Below, in pieces: positions 30,411 through 32,546 of a stretch of 32,546 nt of DNA. Positions within the stretch are counted from its first letter, which is position 1, and the number at the start of each line of letters is the position of its first letter. The notes below the pieces were generated by a model. That model was given only the letters and a program-made list of their open reading frames with translations, made no database searches and was not told the DNA's origin. Source of the DNA: an uncultured Lachnospiraceae bacterium (GTDB taxonomy: Bacteria > Bacillota > Clostridia > Lachnospirales > Lachnospiraceae); assembly GCA_900546495.1 (NCBI GenBank), contig URDN01000030.1, forward strand, positions 1-32,546, given 5' to 3'. The position numbers and the translations under genes are program-made.

Positions 30411-31070
30411 CTTACAGAGCTCAGTTTCAAAACACAAATTAAACAATGCTACTACTCTGCCAACCCCGATCATTGCTGCAATTGTTCCAATACCGATTCC
30501 AATCAAACGCCCACGCGCCACCAGACCAATCAAAACTGAAATTCCCACACAACTGCAGTCCAGCAGATTTTTGCCAAATCCCATTCCTTTTTTTGTAACC
30601 ATTCCAAGTGTCTGTGCCAGTCCATCTGCCGGGTTCGGGATCAAGTGCATATCTACGATCATTGCTGCGCCGATTCCGGTAAACACAATTGCCAGCACAA
30701 GCATTACAATCTTCACACCAACATGTTCTGCTGCCGGAATGATACCACCAAACACATTCAAAAGCAGACTGAACGCCAAGGAAAACGGAATCTGTAGCAA
30801 ATCTTTCCAAAGTCCTTTTCGAAACTGTGGTAAAAGCACCCATTTCAGTTCGACTTCAATCAAGGCAAAGCAGGTGTACAGCAAAAATGTCATCAATGCA
30901 AAATTCAGATTCCATGCACCCGCTACTGTATATGCAATAGAAACCAATGCAGACACGCCCAGTCCGGTCTTTGTATTCAACGTGATTCCTAACGCCAGAA
31001 TTACAATTCCAAGCCCATAAATAAACAGACGATGGAACAGTTTTCGCTTCCCCTCCATGGTTTTTTCCAT
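30387..31070 (-). CDS. YitT/YczE-like integral membrane protein
   Basis: A 227-residue membrane protein with five or six hydrophobic segments. The opening FIYGLGIVILALGITLNTKT, the glycine-rich GLGVSALVSI and the later motif HLIPNPADGLAQTLG are typical of the YczE/YyaS/YitT group of putative small-molecule transporters of unknown substrate. AGGGAAG lies about ten bases before the ATG. It starts 42 bases after the prephenate dehydratase gene on the same strand with no terminator between, so the two are probably co-transcribed; any link to aromatic metabolism is inference. The 3' end lies in the 55-bp repeat. Confidence 0.8.
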   Translation of the reverse strand: MEKTMEGKRKLFHRLFIYGLGIVILALGITLNTKTGLGVSALVSIAYTVAGAWNLNFALMTFLLYTCFALIEVELKWVLLPQFRKGLWKDLLQIPFSLAFSLLLNVFGGIIPAAEHVGVKIVMLVLAIVFTGIGAAMIVDMHLIPNPADGLAQTLGMVTKKGMGFGKNLLDCSCVGISVLIGLVARGRLIGIGIGTIAAMIGVGRVVALFNLCFETELCKTAGVEKI

Positions 31071-31112
31071 ATTTTTATCACTTCCCTATAGTTAAACAGC
31101 ACATTTTCTTCT

Positions 31113-31676
31113 CTACGCCAATTTTAGCAGCCAAAATGTCGTACGGTTCTCAGAACTGTCCTCAATATTTTCTGCGATCATTTCCAGATTCCACAGTTTC
31201 CCTGCGCGGGCACTGCAGATCGCCGCGGTTGTCTCCGGCAGTGTTCCTTTTGCCAGCATTTCCGCTCCAATTGCCGTATCTTCGATCTCATGCTCTGCCA
31301 GATTCGGGAATTTCGCCTTACGTGTATGAACAGTCTGACGCAATGCCTGCGGATGGGATGCCACTTCTTTTAAGGAAGCTGTATCTACCCCCGGCTTTTT
31401 AAACATGCAGTGATGAATTGGAAGCACATACACGCCGATTTTTTCATAGGAAATATTCTCAAAAGTATGTACAAATTCGCCCACCGGACCTGCTGTAGAA
31501 TTTTCCACGCCAAGTACACCGTACTGAACGTCACCTTTCTGCATTGCTTCCAGAATGTTTTTCGCACATACCAGTGGAACCAGTTCTGTCTCTGTCATGC
31601 CAGCCTCTGCAAGCAGCTCATTTGCTGCCACTTCTGAAAAACTGCCCGGAATACCCATATAACCGATTTTATCCAT
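31113..31676 (-). CDS. Short prephenate dehydratase-like protein without ACT domain
   Basis: A 187-residue protein equal to the catalytic part of prephenate dehydratase, which makes phenylpyruvate for phenylalanine. Visible motifs are the start IGYMGIPGSFSEVAA, GVENSTAGPVGEF (Glu58-Asn-Ser60), SHPQALRQ (107-114) and the C-terminal NRTTF (177-181), which stands where the family has NxTRF; the catalytic threonine is kept but the arginine is Thr180. The usual ~80-residue ACT regulatory domain is absent and the frame ends cleanly, so the enzyme should escape phenylalanine feedback or act on another prephenate-like substrate. GAGG precedes the ATG, and a promoter candidate is at 31719-31746. The next gene on the other side is an aminotransferase. 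Confidence 0.75.
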   Translation of the reverse strand: MDKIGYMGIPGSFSEVAANELLAEAGMTETELVPLVCAKNILEAMQKGDVQYGVLGVENSTAGPVGEFVHTFENISYEKIGVYVLPIHHCMFKKPGVDTASLKEVASHPQALRQTVHTRKAKFPNLAEHEIEDTAIGAEMLAKGTLPETTAAICSARAGKLWNLEMIAENIEDSSENRTTFWLLKLA

Positions 31677-31718
31677 TTTACAATCCTCATTCTCTCATAT
31701 TTTTATAAGCAATTTACT

Positions 31719-31746
31719 AGTATATCTGAGGCAAAAAAACGTCACA
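31719..31746 (-). promoter_or_regulatory. Possible promoter of the prephenate dehydratase gene
   Basis: On the minus strand TGTGAC (31746-31741), 16 bases, TATACT (31724-31719). The -10 is good, the -35 poor. Confidence 0.4.
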
Positions 31747-31921
31747 CCTCTACAGATAGCATCCTCTCAAACAATATTTGTCACTGAATTTACTCTCTAT
31801 CTGTTCTTCTTTTCCATCTCATACGGACAATTATCGCTACAGTAAACACATTATTTTTGCCTATACGATATTTATTATAGCGTTTTTTGTAAAAAAATCC
31901 AGAGAATTCTTACCTTTCCGA

Positions 31922-31950
31922 TTGTTATTATTCTGAAATTGGAGTAAAAT
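31922..31950 (+). promoter_or_regulatory. Promoter of the aminotransferase gene
   Basis: TTGTTA (31922-31927), 17 bases, TAAAAT (31945-31950). The 347-base gap 31677-32023 otherwise shows only AT-rich sequence and the candidate promoter for the gene on the other strand. Confidence 0.5.
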
Positions 31951-32023
31951 AGAAGAAAATACGCTTTTACACATTAAAAAGCTAAACTAATATACTTTCC
32001 CGTATTTTGGAGGAATTACATTT

Positions 32024-32491
32024 ATGGAATTTAACAGCCTGATCAGCAACGTGGAACCGTCCAAATCCGTCACTTTGCTGTCAAAAACAAAAGAATTACA
32101 GAAAACTGATCCTGAGATTTTAAACCTGACCGGCGGAGAACCGGATTTTCCAACTCCGAAAGCCATCTGTGACACCGTTGTGGCAGAGCTTGCCGCAGGA
32201 CATACACACTATTCTGACAGCCGCGGAGACGCTGACCTGCGTGCCCGCATTGCCCGCAAACTACAGGAAGAAAATCACGCACCATTTCAGCCGGAGAATA
32301 TTCTGATCACTCCCGGGGCAAAATATGCTGTATACCTGACAATTCGTGCCCTGATTAATCCGGGGGATGAAGTAATCTGGCTCACACCGGGCTGGGTATC
32401 CTATCCGTCCATCGTGGAAGCCAGCGGTGGAACACCTGTCGCTGTTCACTTAAAATATGAAGAAAACTACCGCATCACAGAGGAATCTTTG
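32024..32491 (+). CDS. Class I/II aminotransferase, N-terminal part only
   Basis: The first 156 residues of a PLP-dependent AspC-type aminotransferase (~390 residues when complete). Seen are NLTGGEPDFPTP, HTHYSDSRGDADLRARIA, the cofactor-binding ITPGAKYAVYLTIRAL and NPGDEVIWLTPGWVSYP. The PLP lysine and the whole large domain are missing. After codon 156 the sequence switches exactly to the copied 55 bases, adding two codons (Arg-Leu) and a stop. The break is therefore a junction, not a natural end. GGAGG lies about ten bases before the ATG. The family transaminates aspartate or aromatic amino acids; the neighbouring dehydratase makes an aromatic role possible, but this is not shown. Confidence 0.85.
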
Positions 32492-32546
32492 CGTTTATAA
32501 TGCTTACTCAATCACTCTAACGTTAAATTTTCTCTACACCTGCTGT
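32492..32546 (+). repeat. 55-bp direct repeat, terminal copy interrupting the aminotransferase
   Basis: Exact copy of 30356-30410 placed in the middle of a coding sequence at the very end of the window. The length of 55 is a common assembly k-mer, so an assembly-graph overlap is the simplest explanation; a real tandem duplication or circle of 2136 bp would look the same. Confidence 0.95.

Noticed and set aside
31741..31800. Terminator or riboswitch in the gap before the aminotransferase
   Set aside because: No inverted repeat with a T-tail or known aptamer core could be found in 31677-32023.

Overview
The window looks like chromosomal DNA from a gut Lachnospiraceae-type Firmicute (Blautia/Dorea/Ruminococcus-like). 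This rests on low-to-moderate GC, strong GGAGG ribosome sites, TTGACA/TATAAT promoters, a sporulation sigma factor SigH, an ispF-cysS-mrnC-rlmB-sigH cluster and tRNAs without encoded CCA. No insertion sequence, integrase, phage gene or CRISPR array was seen. The genus is inference. The first ~55 bases are hairpin-rich, and the last 55 bases copy an internal stretch exactly, so both ends may be contig ends.

Layout. (1) 1-7540: a tyrA prephenate dehydrogenase, then a minus-strand series: lipoprotein, orphan BlaI-type repressor, tRNA-Leu, lysA, an LVIVD-repeat propeller protein, its likely LysR regulator with a small tail-anchored partner, and tRNA-Thr. (2) 7686-7888: a TPP riboswitch with its own promoter and terminator but no gene behind it, facing a CPBP protease gene. 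(3) 9173-10866: an M19 dipeptidase and a DUF6512-like membrane protein. (4) 10850-17170, minus: ispF, an Eis-like acetyltransferase, a NahK-like sugar kinase, cysS, mrnC, rlmB and sigH, mostly overlapping or closely spaced. (5) 17423-19811: a FUSC-family membrane protein, then an acetylglutamate-kinase-like protein that has lost its catalytic motifs. (6) 19925-29703: a signalling/surface locus read from 29361 down to 20148: a small acidic protein, a PP2C phosphatase, a transmembrane Ser/Thr kinase, a membrane protein with a threonine-motif tail, and a 1960-residue Ig-like surface protein. Behind it lies a decayed AAA-ATPase/nuclease fragment; divergent to it is an XRE regulator broken by a frameshift in a T6 run. 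(7) 29953-32546: tRNA-Met and tRNA-Val, a YitT/YczE-like membrane protein, a short prephenate dehydratase, and the first 156 codons of a class I aminotransferase that stops at the repeated junction.

How the genes work together. The best candidate for an undescribed system is region 6. Kinase, phosphatase and two small proteins appear co-transcribed with a giant cell-surface protein. Both small proteins carry repeated acidic E-T-x-L-L motifs that resemble the kinase's own activation loop, suggesting phosphothreonine switches. Other points worth checking are the gene-less TPP riboswitch, the pseudo-ArgB, and the histidine-rich LVIVD protein. tyrA, the prephenate dehydratase and the aminotransferase are all aromatic amino-acid type functions but lie at opposite ends of the window.
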